Positions 1-9,069 of a stretch of DNA of 60,742 bases are shown piece by piece (position 1 is the first letter of the stretch; every line of letters starts with the position of its first letter). The position numbers and the translations under genes are program-made. The notes beneath the pieces are model-generated. The model was not told the DNA's origin, ran no database searches, and saw only the letters and a list, made by a program, of their open reading frames with translations. Source of the stretch: Auraticoccus cholistanensis (GTDB lineage Bacteria > Actinomycetota > Actinomycetes > Propionibacteriales > Propionibacteriaceae); NCBI RefSeq assembly GCF_009742705.1, contig NZ_WPCU01000004.1:57580-118321 (forward strand), written 5' to 3'.

Positions 1-2
1 AC

Positions 3-719
3 GCCCTCGCCTCGCAGGGTGGCAGCATCACCCAGTTCCAGATGTGGGCGCTGAGCCGGCAGGAGGACCTCTTCGCCGAGACCTCGGCAGGGTTCTCGCG
101 GGAGACGCTCGTCGAGTGGTTCGAGCTGTGGCTCGGTGCGATGGAGGACGGCGTCACACCCTCCGCCGACGTCGCCTCGGAGTACGCAGGTGTGCCCACC
201 AACCAGGGCATGATGGCTGTCGGGCTCACCCTGGTCAGCGCCACGGGGGACAACAACACCTCCGACATGCAGATCTCCCTCGACCAGAACGGCCGCGGTG
301 CGGTCTCGATGGCACCCGCGCCGACCGGCGGGGCGCCGCAGGTGGTCGGCGCCAACTCCTGGTCGATCGCGGAGAACTGCACGAACGTGGCAGCAGCCGC
401 CGCCTTCATCGACTACTTCATCAACTCCTCCGAGGCCGCGGTCACCCTCGACACGCAGACCGGCCTCCCGCCGGTGACCAGCATCGCCCAGGAGCTCGTG
501 GCCTCCGACGAGGTCGCGCCGTCGATCAAGGAGCGGATCGCGCTCTACGAGGAGCTGCTGGCCCGGGGCGCGACGGTGGACGTGTGGCCCGACGGCACCC
601 AGCAGCTGGTGACCCAGTTCACCACCCAGTGGGAGGAGGTCGCGTTCGGGCAGTCGACTCCCGAGGCCGCCGCGGACGCCTTCATCGCCCAGGTCGAGAC
701 CGCCCTCTCCGGGTTCTGA
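3..719 (+). CDS. ABC transporter sugar-binding protein (family 1), C-terminal part
   Basis: The reading frame is open from the window edge, so the start and any lipoprotein signal lie outside. The visible 238 residues look like the second lobe of a family 1 (MalE/UgpB-type) extracellular solute-binding protein. Typical traits are SWSIAENCTN followed by AAAFIDYFINSSEAA, and a helical C-terminus ending in VETALSGF. It should capture a carbohydrate outside the cell and deliver it to the two permeases encoded directly downstream. A GGAGG at 722-726 after the stop serves the next gene. No ATPase gene is in the visible part of the operon, so a shared MsiK/UgpC-like ATPase elsewhere is likely. The substrate cannot be read from sequence. 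Confidence 0.85.
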   Translation, partial: ALASQGGSITQFQMWALSRQEDLFAETSAGFSRETLVEWFELWLGAMEDGVTPSADVASEYAGVPTNQGMMAVGLTLVSATGDNNTSDMQISLDQNGRGAVSMAPAPTGGAPQVVGANSWSIAENCTNVAAAAAFIDYFINSSEAAVTLDTQTGLPPVTSIAQELVASDEVAPSIKERIALYEELLARGATVDVWPDGTQQLVTQFTTQWEEVAFGQSTPEAAADAFIAQVETALSGF

Positions 720-731
720 CCGGAGGCCCCG

Positions 732-1742
732 ATGGTCGTCACGGAGAGAGGCGCGTCGCGACGGGTCGAGCGGACGCAACCCGAAGCACCCGACAACAAC
801 CCCGCCCGGCCGCCGGGCGTCGAGGCCCCCACCCGAGCCTGGTGGAACGAATCCGCTCGTACGACCGCGGCGGCCTACGTCTTCCTGTCGCCGTGGCTGC
901 TCGGCTTCTTCGGGATCACCGTCCTGCCCATGCTGGCCTCGCTGGTGCTCTCGTTCACCAACTTCTCGGGTTCCTTCGCCCGGATGGAGTGGGTCGGGCT
1001 GGACAACTACCGGATCATGTTCACCGTCGACCCGGCGTACTGGGGCTCGGTCCGCGTGACGTTGCTGTACGTGCTCGTGTCGGTGCCGGTGATGCTCGCC
1101 TTCGCCCTCGCGGTCGCGGCGCTGCTCAACAAGGGGATCCGGGCCCTGGGGCTCTACCGGACCGTCTTCTACATCCCCTCGCTGCTCGGCGGCAGCGTGG
1201 CCATCGCGGTGCTGTGGCGCTTCGTGTGGGGCGAGTCCGGACTCCTCAACGGGGTCCTGTCGCTGGTCGGCGTCGAGGGCCGCAGCTGGATCGGCAACCC
1301 CGACACCGCGCTCATCACGATCATGGTCCTCAACGTGTGGACGTTCGGGTCGCCCATGATCATCTTCCTCGCCGGCCTGCGGCAGGTGCCGGTCAGCCTC
1401 TACGAGGCCGCTGCCCTCGACGGAGCCGGTCGCCGGGCACGGTTCTGGTACGTCACCATGCCGTCGATCTCGCCGGTGGTGCTGTTCAACGGCATCCTCG
1501 CGATCATCGGCGGCTTCCAGGCGTTCACCCAGGTGTACGTGGTCAGCGGCGGCACCGGAGGGCCAGCAGGTTCGACACTCTTCTACACGCTGCTGCTCTA
1601 CCAACGAGCGTTCACGGAGCTGCGGTTCGGCTACGCGTCTGCGATGGCATGGGTCCTGCTGGCCGCCATCGCGGCGGTGACCGCGGTCGTCTTCGCCAGC
1701 GGTCGCTTCTGGGTCCACTACGGGGAGGGGGAGGAGCGATGA
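732..1742 (+). CDS. Sugar ABC transporter permease, MalF/UgpA type
   Basis: This is a 336-residue inner-membrane permease, the first of two subunits of a carbohydrate importer. After a polar N-terminus of about 45 residues there are six predicted hydrophobic segments. The cytoplasmic EAA loop is visible near residue 224 (YEAAALDGAGRRARFWYVTM), the coupling site for the ATPase. A GGAGG Shine-Dalgarno at 722-726 with 5-nt spacing supports the ATG at 732. The stop overlaps the next permease start (ATGA at 1739-1742), so the two subunits are translationally coupled. Membership of the CUT1 family is established by the EAA motif and the order of genes; the transported sugar is unknown. Confidence 0.9.
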   Translation: MVVTERGASRRVERTQPEAPDNNPARPPGVEAPTRAWWNESARTTAAAYVFLSPWLLGFFGITVLPMLASLVLSFTNFSGSFARMEWVGLDNYRIMFTVDPAYWGSVRVTLLYVLVSVPVMLAFALAVAALLNKGIRALGLYRTVFYIPSLLGGSVAIAVLWRFVWGESGLLNGVLSLVGVEGRSWIGNPDTALITIMVLNVWTFGSPMIIFLAGLRQVPVSLYEAAALDGAGRRARFWYVTMPSISPVVLFNGILAIIGGFQAFTQVYVVSGGTGGPAGSTLFYTLLLYQRAFTELRFGYASAMAWVLLAAIAAVTAVVFASGRFWVHYGEGEER

Positions 1743-2611
1743 GCAGTGCCACCTCGGCCCGGCGGCCCCGGAGCACGGCGGGCCACGCCGCCCAGCGCAC
1801 CCTGATCCACGTCGCGCTGGTCTCCGCGGCGTTCGTCATGTCGTACCCCCTGCTGTGGATGACGACGTCGGCCTTCCGGCCGTCGGAGCAGGTCCTCATC
1901 GAGGACAGCCTGTGGGTGTCGAACCCGACGCTGGAGAACTTCGTGCACGGATGGACCAGCGTGGCGCAGACGAGCTTCGGGACGTTCTTCGCGAACTCGC
2001 TCATCATCTCGGTGCTCGCCGTGGTGGGCAACGTGACCTCGTGCGCCCTGGCCGCCTACGCCTTCGCGCGGCTGCCGTTCCGCGGGAGGAAGATCTGGTT
2101 CGCCCTCATGATCGGCACGATCATGCTGCCGTACCACGTGCTGCTCATCCCGCAGTACCTGCTGTTCAACTCACTCGGCTGGGTGGACACGTTCCTGCCG
2201 CTCGTGGTGCCGCGCTTCCTGGCCACCGAGGCGTTCTTCGTGTTCCTGCTCGTCCAGTTCTTCCGGCTCGTGCCGAAGGACCTCGTCGACGCCGCTCGCA
2301 TCGACGGCTGCGGGCATGCCCGGATCTTCGCCCAGATCATGGTGCCGCTCGCCGTCCCGGCCCTGGCGACCACCGCGGCGTTCTCCTTCATCTGGTCCTG
2401 GAACGACTTCCTCAACCCCCTCATCTACCTCACGAGCCAGGCCAACTACACCGTGCCCATCGGGTTGGCCCTCTTCGTCGACGCCTCGGGCACCTCCAAC
2501 TACGGCGGCCTCTTCGCGATGTCGCTGCTCTCCCTGCTGCCGGTCATCGGCTTTTTCCTCGCCTTCCAGCGACTGCTGCTGGACGGCATCTCGACGACAG
2601 GAATGAAGTGA
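1739..2611 (+). CDS. Sugar ABC transporter permease, MalG/UgpE type
   Basis: A 290-residue partner permease of the upstream subunit. It has a short N-terminal tail, a first membrane segment near residues 25-45 ending in SYPLLWM, and an EAA-type loop near residue 182 (DAARIDGCGHARIFAQIMVP). The segment after it (WSWNDFLNPLIYL) is very typical of MalG/LacG-like proteins. The ATG at 1739 is preceded by GGAGGAG and overlaps the previous stop. Its own stop overlaps a GTG start of the following dehydrogenase, so transporter and catabolic enzymes form a single coupled unit. The same DNA also supports long artefactual frames, which were ignored. Confidence 0.92.
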   Translation: MSSATSARRPRSTAGHAAQRTLIHVALVSAAFVMSYPLLWMTTSAFRPSEQVLIEDSLWVSNPTLENFVHGWTSVAQTSFGTFFANSLIISVLAVVGNVTSCALAAYAFARLPFRGRKIWFALMIGTIMLPYHVLLIPQYLLFNSLGWVDTFLPLVVPRFLATEAFFVFLLVQFFRLVPKDLVDAARIDGCGHARIFAQIMVPLAVPALATTAAFSFIWSWNDFLNPLIYLTSQANYTVPIGLALFVDASGTSNYGGLFAMSLLSLLPVIGFFLAFQRLLLDGISTTGMK

Positions 2612-3408
2612 CTCCACGACATCGACCCCTCGACCGCTTCACCGACCGAGTCATGCTGGTCACCGGTGCCGCCTCCGGCATCGGCCGCGCCACCGCCGTC
2701 CTGCTGGCGGCCGAGGGCGCGCACGTCGTGCTCCTGGACCGGGACCACGCCGGCGCGGTGGCGACAGCAGCTTCCATCACCGGCTCCGGCGGCACCGCCA
2801 CGGCGCAGGTGCTCGACCTCGCCTCGGAGGGCTCGGTCTCGGAGGCCGCGGCCGCTCTCCGTGCCGAGCACCCGCGGATCCACGGCCTGATCGGTTGCGC
2901 AGGCCTGGTGCACGTGGACGGCTCGCAGGAGAACCCCTTCCTGGAACGGGGGCTGGCCGGCTGGGACCTACTCTTCGCGGTCAACGTCCGCGGCATGGCG
3001 CAGCTCGTCCACGAGCTGGTGCCGGCGCTGGTGGCCACCCGCGGAGTGGTGGTGACGGTCTCCTCCGAGGCGGCCTACCGGTCCAGAGCTGGTCGCTGGA
3101 TCTACGACGCCACCAAGGCGGCCCTGGTCTCGGTCACCCGTTCCATGGCCGCTGCCCTCGCTCCGCAGGGGGTCCGTGTCGTCGGCATCGCTCCCGGCGG
3201 CACGATCACCGAGATGCACCTGCAAGACCACGCCGACCCCGAGGCCGCACGCGAGCGGATGCGAGCGGCCGAGGGCTCCAACCTCCTCCGCCGGCTCGCG
3301 GAGCCGGAGGAGATCGCTGCCGCGATCGCCTTCGCGGCCAGCGACGACGCCAGCTTCATCACCGGAACCACGATCCCCGTCGACGGGGGAGGGGCAGGAA
3401 GCCGATGA
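2608..3408 (+). CDS. Short-chain dehydrogenase/reductase (SDR)
   Basis: A 266-residue classical SDR, an NAD(P)-dependent alcohol or sugar oxidoreductase. The nucleotide-binding motif TGAASGIG lies at residues 19-26. The catalytic Ser is in TVSSEAAY near residue 153, and the YxxxK pair is Y166/K170 (YDATK). The C-terminus ends with the usual GTTIPVDGGGAGSR. GTG at 2608 overlaps the permease stop (GTGA); an in-frame ATG at 2653 would clip the strand leading into the Rossmann motif and is less likely. Its place in a sugar-uptake operon with two other dehydrogenases suggests oxidation of a polyol, inositol or sugar acid. The substrate is an inference only. Confidence 0.9.
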   Translation: MTPRHRPLDRFTDRVMLVTGAASGIGRATAVLLAAEGAHVVLLDRDHAGAVATAASITGSGGTATAQVLDLASEGSVSEAAAALRAEHPRIHGLIGCAGLVHVDGSQENPFLERGLAGWDLLFAVNVRGMAQLVHELVPALVATRGVVVTVSSEAAYRSRAGRWIYDATKAALVSVTRSMAAALAPQGVRVVGIAPGGTITEMHLQDHADPEAARERMRAAEGSNLLRRLAEPEEIAAAIAFAASDDASFITGTTIPVDGGGAGSR

Positions 3409-4295
3409 GCACGTCCTTCGGTCTCATCGGGCTCGGGAACGTGGGCCACGACCTCGTGACCTCCGCCCGGGCGTCCGGGCTGCAGGTCCATGGCCACGAC
3501 ATCGACGCAGACGCCCGTGCGCGGGCGCGCGAGGCGGGCGCGGTCGTCCACGAGGACCCGCGGTCCCTGGCGGCTGCGGTCGACGTGGTCGTGCTGTCGC
3601 TGCCGAACGCCGACGTCGTCGACGCGGTCCTGCTGGGGGGCGGGGTGCTCGAGTCCATGGCTGGGGGATCGGTCTGCGTCGACATGAGCACCAACCTGCC
3701 GGCGCGCACGCTCGCGCTCGTCGAGCTCGGCCGCCGTCGGCAGGTGGCGATGGTCGACGCGCCGGTGAGCTACGGGCCGGAGGGACTGGTCTCCTTCGTG
3801 GGGGGCACGGAGGAGGACGTCCGACGCGTGCGGACCTGGCTCGACGCCGTGACAGTACGCGCCTTCCACATGGGGCCACCCGGGCACGGCCAGTACGTCA
3901 AGCTGGTGCAGAACACGCTCAACGGCGTCTTCATGGGCGTCATCGGTGAGGTGCTGGGCTTCGCCGAGCACGCCGGTGTCGATCTCGCGCGGCTGCCCGA
4001 GGCGCTGAGCTGGACCGGTGCGCGTTCGGGGATGCTCGAGCGGGTGCTACCAGCGATGGTCGAGCGACGCTACGGGACGTCGGGCACCATGGCGCTGCAC
4101 TCGAAGGACATGGGTTACGTGCTGCAGACAGCCGCGGAGATCGGGGCTCGGGTGCCGTTCACCGCCGCGCTGCGGGAGGTCTTCGAGGACGTCCTGGCGG
4201 CAGGGGACCGGCGTTGGACGCAGACCGCTCTGGTCGAGTGGTACCTGAGTGACGGAGTGGCGGCGCAGCCGACCGCGGAGGAGGGCGGGCGATGA
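3405..4295 (+). CDS. NAD(P)-dependent beta-hydroxyacid dehydrogenase (3-hydroxyisobutyrate dehydrogenase family)
   Basis: This is a 296-residue member of the family that includes GarR (tartronate semialdehyde reductase) and MmsB. The Rossmann motif GLGNVG is at residues 9-14. A substrate-binding segment DAPVSYGPEG replaces the common DAPVSGG, and the family's catalytic lysine is K166 in GQYVKLVQN. The helical C-terminal dimerisation domain is complete. The ATG overlaps the SDR stop (ATGA). In a sugar-catabolic operon it most plausibly reduces or oxidises a short hydroxy acid derived from the imported sugar. The altered substrate loop means that assigning a specific substrate would be a guess. 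Confidence 0.88.
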   Translation: MSTSFGLIGLGNVGHDLVTSARASGLQVHGHDIDADARARAREAGAVVHEDPRSLAAAVDVVVLSLPNADVVDAVLLGGGVLESMAGGSVCVDMSTNLPARTLALVELGRRRQVAMVDAPVSYGPEGLVSFVGGTEEDVRRVRTWLDAVTVRAFHMGPPGHGQYVKLVQNTLNGVFMGVIGEVLGFAEHAGVDLARLPEALSWTGARSGMLERVLPAMVERRYGTSGTMALHSKDMGYVLQTAAEIGARVPFTAALREVFEDVLAAGDRRWTQTALVEWYLSDGVAAQPTAEEGGR

Positions 4296-5314
4296 GCAGG
4301 CGACCGATCGGTGTCGGCATCATCGGGCTCGGGAACAGCGGCTGGTTCTACCACGCCGAGGGAACGCTGGAGCACTCCCCGGACTACGACGTCGTCGCCG
4401 TCAGCGCCCGCCGGCCGGAGCGCACGGCGGAAGCAGCGCGACGCTTCGGGGCGACGGGTCACGCCACCTGGCTCGACCTCGTGCACGACGAGCGCGTCGA
4501 CCTGGTCGTCGTGGCGACACCGCACGACCAGCACGCGCCGATGACCATCGCCTCCCTCGAGGCCGGGAAGCACGTCGTGGTGGAGAAGCCGATGGCCTCG
4601 ACCCGGGCGGAGGCCGAGGCGATGATGGCGGCGGCACAGCGGAGCGGGCGCATCCTCACCGTCTTCCAGAACCGCCGCTGGGAACCGTCGTTCCAGATCA
4701 TCCGCCAGCTCCTGGCCGAGGGAGCGATCGGGCAGGTGTGGCGCAGCGAGGAACGCCGGATGCACCGGGGCAGGTACACCGTCTCCGGGAGCGAGCGCGC
4801 GCACGCCGGGACCGAGCCGGCTGCCTGGGCCCACAGCACCGCCGGCGGTGGCGGAGTCGTCAACCTGATCGCCCCGCACCTCGTGGACCACCAGCTGCTC
4901 CTGCACGGCGGGCTCCCGGAGTGCGTCTCGGCCACGATGCACCGCTACGAGGGGGATGAGGTCGAGCACCACGGTGACGTCCGGCTGCACTACGGGGACG
5001 GCGTCGTGGCCCGTATCGAGGTCTTCCGTGAGTGCGACGTCGACCTGCCGAAGTGGGCGGTCTTCGGGAGCGCCGGGACGATCGTGGCCGACGACTTCGA
5101 CGCCCTCCGGCTGGTGCGACCGGGACGGGACGTGGTGCGGTTCGACGGGCTGGCCCCGTTGCAGGCCTGCGACGAGTTCTACGAGTCGCTGGCGCGCGCC
5201 GTCCACGGCGACGGCCCGGTCCCCGTCGATCCGCAGGAGGCGGCGGCGGTGGTCCGGGTGCTCGAGGCGGCCCACCGGTCGGCTGCCTCCGGCGGCGTGA
5301 CCGTGGCACCGTGA
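4292..5314 (+). CDS. Gfo/Idh/MocA family oxidoreductase
   Basis: A 340-residue NAD(P)-dependent sugar or inositol dehydrogenase. The N-terminal Rossmann motif is GLGNSG at residues 12-17, and the family's EKP motif (VVVEKPMAS) lies near residue 98. A mixed alpha/beta C-terminal domain follows, with the typical catalytic-region residues around NLIAPHLVDHQLLL. ATG at 4292 overlaps the preceding stop by 4 nt. It is the last visible gene of the coupled operon; downstream genes are on the other strand. Together with the SDR and the hydroxyacid dehydrogenase it suggests a pathway in which a sugar or polyol is oxidised stepwise. The exact substrate is not determinable. Confidence 0.9.
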   Translation: MSRRPIGVGIIGLGNSGWFYHAEGTLEHSPDYDVVAVSARRPERTAEAARRFGATGHATWLDLVHDERVDLVVVATPHDQHAPMTIASLEAGKHVVVEKPMASTRAEAEAMMAAAQRSGRILTVFQNRRWEPSFQIIRQLLAEGAIGQVWRSEERRMHRGRYTVSGSERAHAGTEPAAWAHSTAGGGGVVNLIAPHLVDHQLLLHGGLPECVSATMHRYEGDEVEHHGDVRLHYGDGVVARIEVFRECDVDLPKWAVFGSAGTIVADDFDALRLVRPGRDVVRFDGLAPLQACDEFYESLARAVHGDGPVPVDPQEAAAVVRVLEAAHRSAASGGVTVAP

Positions 5315-5356
5315 CGGGGGTGCGACCGGGCGCATCCCGTGCCGGGAGCTCTGCCG

Positions 5357-5797
5357 TCAGTCGTTGACGCAGAACTCGTTGCCCTCGGGGTCGAGCATGA
5401 CGTGCCACGACATCGGGCCCTGGCTGTGCGTGGCCACGTACCTGGCGCCGCGGGCCTCCAGCTCGGCCCGGGCGGCGTCCTTGTCGCCGGTGCGGACGTC
5501 CAGGTGGAGCCGGTTCTTGACCGTCTTCGGCTCCGGCACGTCCTGGAAGAGCACGCGCAGCCGGTCACGGCCGGCCTCTGGGTCGGGGGTGATGGCGGCC
5601 GCCCCGCGCCACACCAGCCGGCCGTGGTGGGTGGTGGTGTCGGCCTCGGTGGCGTAGCCCTGGTCGACCATCCGACGCACGAACTCCTCGTCGGTCGGCT
5701 CGACCGTCCACTGCAGGGTCTCGGCCCACCAGTCGGCCAGGGTCAGGGCGTCGGCGGTGTCGACGACGACCTGGAGGGTGCGGGGTGCAGGGTCCAT
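5357..5797 (-). CDS. VOC-family protein (glyoxalase-like domain)
   Basis: A 146-residue protein with one vicinal-oxygen-chelate fold. The N-terminal strand TLQVVVDTADALTLADWW and the later NRLHLDVRTGDKDAARAE and VMLDPEGNEFCVND are diagnostic of the glyoxalase-like (Glyoxalase_6) subgroup common in actinomycetes. These proteins are often annotated as glyoxalases, but enzymatic activity has rarely been shown. It ends 42 nt from the convergent Gfo/Idh/MocA gene and lies downstream of gdhA on the same strand. Function is unassigned; a metal-dependent enzyme or small-molecule binding protein is possible. Confidence 0.8.
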   Translation of the reverse strand: MDPAPRTLQVVVDTADALTLADWWAETLQWTVEPTDEEFVRRMVDQGYATEADTTTHHGRLVWRGAAAITPDPEAGRDRLRVLFQDVPEPKTVKNRLHLDVRTGDKDAARAELEARGARYVATHSQGPMSWHVMLDPEGNEFCVND

Positions 5798-5869
5798 GAG
5801 CCGATCATGCCGGTCGGCAGGCCGCGGCGGCAGCCCCCTCGCGCACGCATCCGGCCCGGGGTGACCCGC

Positions 5870-7366
<1,497 letters not shown>

Positions 7367-7408
7367 CTACCCTGCTGGTGCCGAGAAGCGTCCTCAGGAG
7401 GTGCCGGA

Positions 7409-7936
7409 GTGGCGACGGTCGACCGGTGGTTCGTGCGGACCGCGGTGCCCGACGACGTGGCGGCGGTGTGCGGGTTCGGCGAGACGCACGTCGTCGCCCA
7501 CTACGCCCCGTTGATCGGCGAGGAGGCGGCCGCCGAGCAGGTGCGGACCTGGTGGGAGGAGTCCCACATCGGCGCCGCCGTGGCAGCGGGGCAGGTGGTC
7601 GTCGCCGTCGCCGTCGCCGACGGGGAGGTCGTGGGTGTCGGGCAGCGCGGCCGCAGCGGTGAGGACCACGTCATCTACAAGCTGTACGTCGCCCCCGACC
7701 ACCGCGGCGCAGGCCTCGGCCCCCGCCTGGTCGACGCCCTCGTCGCCCAGCTGCCGCCCGACGTCGACCGGGTCGCCATCGAGCACTTCGCGGCCAACGA
7801 GCGCGCCGGGGCGTTCTACGAGCGTGAGGGCTTCCGGGTCGAGCGCGTCGAACGCAGCCCGAGCGGCGATCCCGCCCGGGACGTCGTGTGGCGGGCCCGT
7901 GCCGTCCAGCGTCCGTCCGGTGCGGCGGGCGGCTAG
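7409..7936 (+). CDS. GNAT-family N-acetyltransferase
   Basis: A 175-residue single-domain acetyltransferase. The acetyl-CoA-binding motif A is clear: LYVAPDHRGAGLGPRLVDAL, containing the R/QxxGxG/A pattern. The C-terminal strand with FYEREGF follows. The GTG start at 7409 is chosen because AGGAGG at 7396-7401 sits 7 nt upstream; an in-frame ATG at 7343 has no such site. A TACCCT -10-like hexamer at 7368-7373 would give a short leader of about 30 nt. The substrate is unknown: small-molecule amines, antibiotics or protein N-termini are all possible for this fold. The 3' end overlaps a minus-strand gene by 4 nt. Confidence 0.88.
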   Translation: MATVDRWFVRTAVPDDVAAVCGFGETHVVAHYAPLIGEEAAAEQVRTWWEESHIGAAVAAGQVVVAVAVADGEVVGVGQRGRSGEDHVIYKLYVAPDHRGAGLGPRLVDALVAQLPPDVDRVAIEHFAANERAGAFYEREGFRVERVERSPSGDPARDVVWRARAVQRPSGAAGG

Positions 7937-8205
7937 CGCGCGCCGTCACCTCCGGACGGGGCCTGCCGCCGGCTGAGCTCCTCGACCGAGGCCACGCCCT
8001 CCTCCAGCACCGCGGTGTACACGGCGAGGCCACCGGGGTAGTCGGGCCCCTCGCGGAGAGCGGTCTTGACCGCCAGGATCGTGCGTCGCTGCCCCGGGGT
8101 GAGCCGGGCCCTCAGCTCGCGGTGCCACGCCGCGACGTCGGCGTGCTCGTCGTGCAGGATGAGCGAGATGTCCAGCGTCCAGACGGCACCGGCGACGACG
8201 ATCAC
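7933..8205 (-). CDS. Hypothetical protein (90 aa)
   Basis: A short reading frame of 90 codons, convergent with the acetyltransferase and overlapping it by 4 nt. The predicted product has a hydrophobic N-terminus followed by a charged helix-rich body with a good amino-acid mix (LTPGQRRTILAVKTALREG), unlike the Arg/Pro/Ala-rich shadow frames that are common here. I recognise no domain or family. It borders the lower-GC island beginning near 8210, and its start lies only 25 nt from the divergent small gene at 8231. It could be a real small gene or the remnant of one; there is no strong ribosome-binding site. Confidence 0.45.
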   Translation of the reverse strand: MIVVAGAVWTLDISLILHDEHADVAAWHRELRARLTPGQRRTILAVKTALREGPDYPGGLAVYTAVLEEGVASVEELSRRQAPSGGDGAR

Positions 8206-8230
8206 TTCCTGATCTGCAGTGAGGCGCGCG

Positions 8231-8467
8231 ATGAAGATCTTGAGTCACGACTCGCGTTGGTCCGGTGACGATGAATCCGCCGACGACACGTTGATCATCG
8301 CGACGACCCGGGAGGAGCTGGCGACCATGGCCGCAGCCATCAACGAGGCGCTTGAGGCTGTCGAGGAGTGGGAGTTCGGCACCAGGCTCGGCGTTACGTC
8401 CGACCAAGCTCGGGCGCTGCGGGACGGGCTCAGCGAGGTCCTGCGAACGGCACACCGGCCCAAGTAG
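8231..8467 (+). CDS. Small acidic hypothetical protein, possible immunity-type protein
   Basis: The predicted 78-residue protein is acidic and helical (DESADDTLIIATTREEL, then EALEAVEEWEFGTRLG). Composition looks like a real folded protein, and local GC is lower than in flanking genes. ATG at 8231 is preferred; an in-frame GTG lies at 8219. I know no named family for it. Small acidic proteins of this kind are frequent beside RHS and other polymorphic-toxin genes in actinomycetes, and an RHS-core remnant lies 315 nt downstream, so an immunity or accessory role is plausible. That link is inferred from context only. Confidence 0.5.
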   Translation: MKILSHDSRWSGDDESADDTLIIATTREELATMAAAINEALEAVEEWEFGTRLGVTSDQARALRDGLSEVLRTAHRPK

Positions 8468-8609
8468 GGACTGCTGCGCGAGTAGTCGGAAGTGGTGCTC
8501 CCGCGGCGCCTGCGGCCTGAGTGCGCCGTTGATGGTCCCGTGCCTCATGGGGGTGAGTCGATCGAGCGGGCTTTGTCGTCAGCGGGAACGCCCGACCCTG
8601 AAGGCGGAG

Positions 8610-8882
8610 ATGGAAGCTCCGGAGTCGATGACTGTGGTCAACGGGGGATGGATGTTCCATGGCGAGGAGGAGCAGGTGTGGCGGCCCGGCGGGCAGGTGG
8701 AGTTGCGTGATGGGGAGAGCCATCTGGTCTTGCTGACGTTCGCCGACATGGTGGCTGCGGCAGGGAACCCGGAGTGGGTGACCCTGGAACGGCTTCGTCG
8801 GCGGCCTGGACGCTCCCACCCTCGGACTCGTGGGCATCGGCGCCCGGGACTACGACCCCGCGACCGGCCGATTCCCAACTGA
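8610..8882 (+). CDS. Hypothetical ORF, 3' end scrambled into an RHS remnant
   Basis: A frame of 90 codons starts with ATG at 8610 (alternative ATG at 8628). Its first 60 or so residues have protein-like composition (NGGWMFHGEEEQVWRPGG, then SHLVLLTFADMVAAAGN), but the last 30 are Arg/Pro-rich because the DNA there encodes an RHS-core motif in another frame. This looks like a gene whose original C-terminus was replaced by recombination, or a short orphan gene whose stop was lost. No family was recognised. The position directly before an RHS-core scar is where displaced toxin-immunity modules are typically found, which is an inference. Confidence 0.3.
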   Translation: MEAPESMTVVNGGWMFHGEEEQVWRPGGQVELRDGESHLVLLTFADMVAAAGNPEWVTLERLRRRPGRSHPRTRGHRRPGLRPRDRPIPN

Positions 8883-8949
8883 GCGCCGACGGCCGAGTCG
8901 GCCCAGTAGTATCGACGCCCCAGGCCAGGAAGGCGTACAAGGCACCTAG
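8782..8949 (+). pseudogene. RHS/YD-repeat core-associated remnant
   Basis: Read in frame from 8782 to the TAG at 8947-8949 there is no start codon of its own, but the translation contains FVGGLDAPTLGLVGIGARD followed by YDPATGRF. This is the hallmark of the RHS-repeat-associated core (FVGG..D..TGL..IGAR.YDP.TGRF..DP) that precedes the variable toxin domain in RHS proteins. The usual following DP is replaced by PTER and the frame stops 23 codons later, so neither the beta-cocoon body nor a toxin domain survives. It is a scar of a contact-dependent polymorphic toxin gene or of a displaced toxin cassette, immediately upstream of a likely immunity gene. Confidence 0.65.
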
Positions 8950-9069
8950 AAAGACGGTGCCCATTGATTGAGCCAATGAGAAATCCGCGCGGCGCTCAGC
9001 ATGAACAGTGAATGTTGAGTAACGATCCGTCGGGGCACTCCGAGCTCCACTTGATAGATTAGGCAAACG

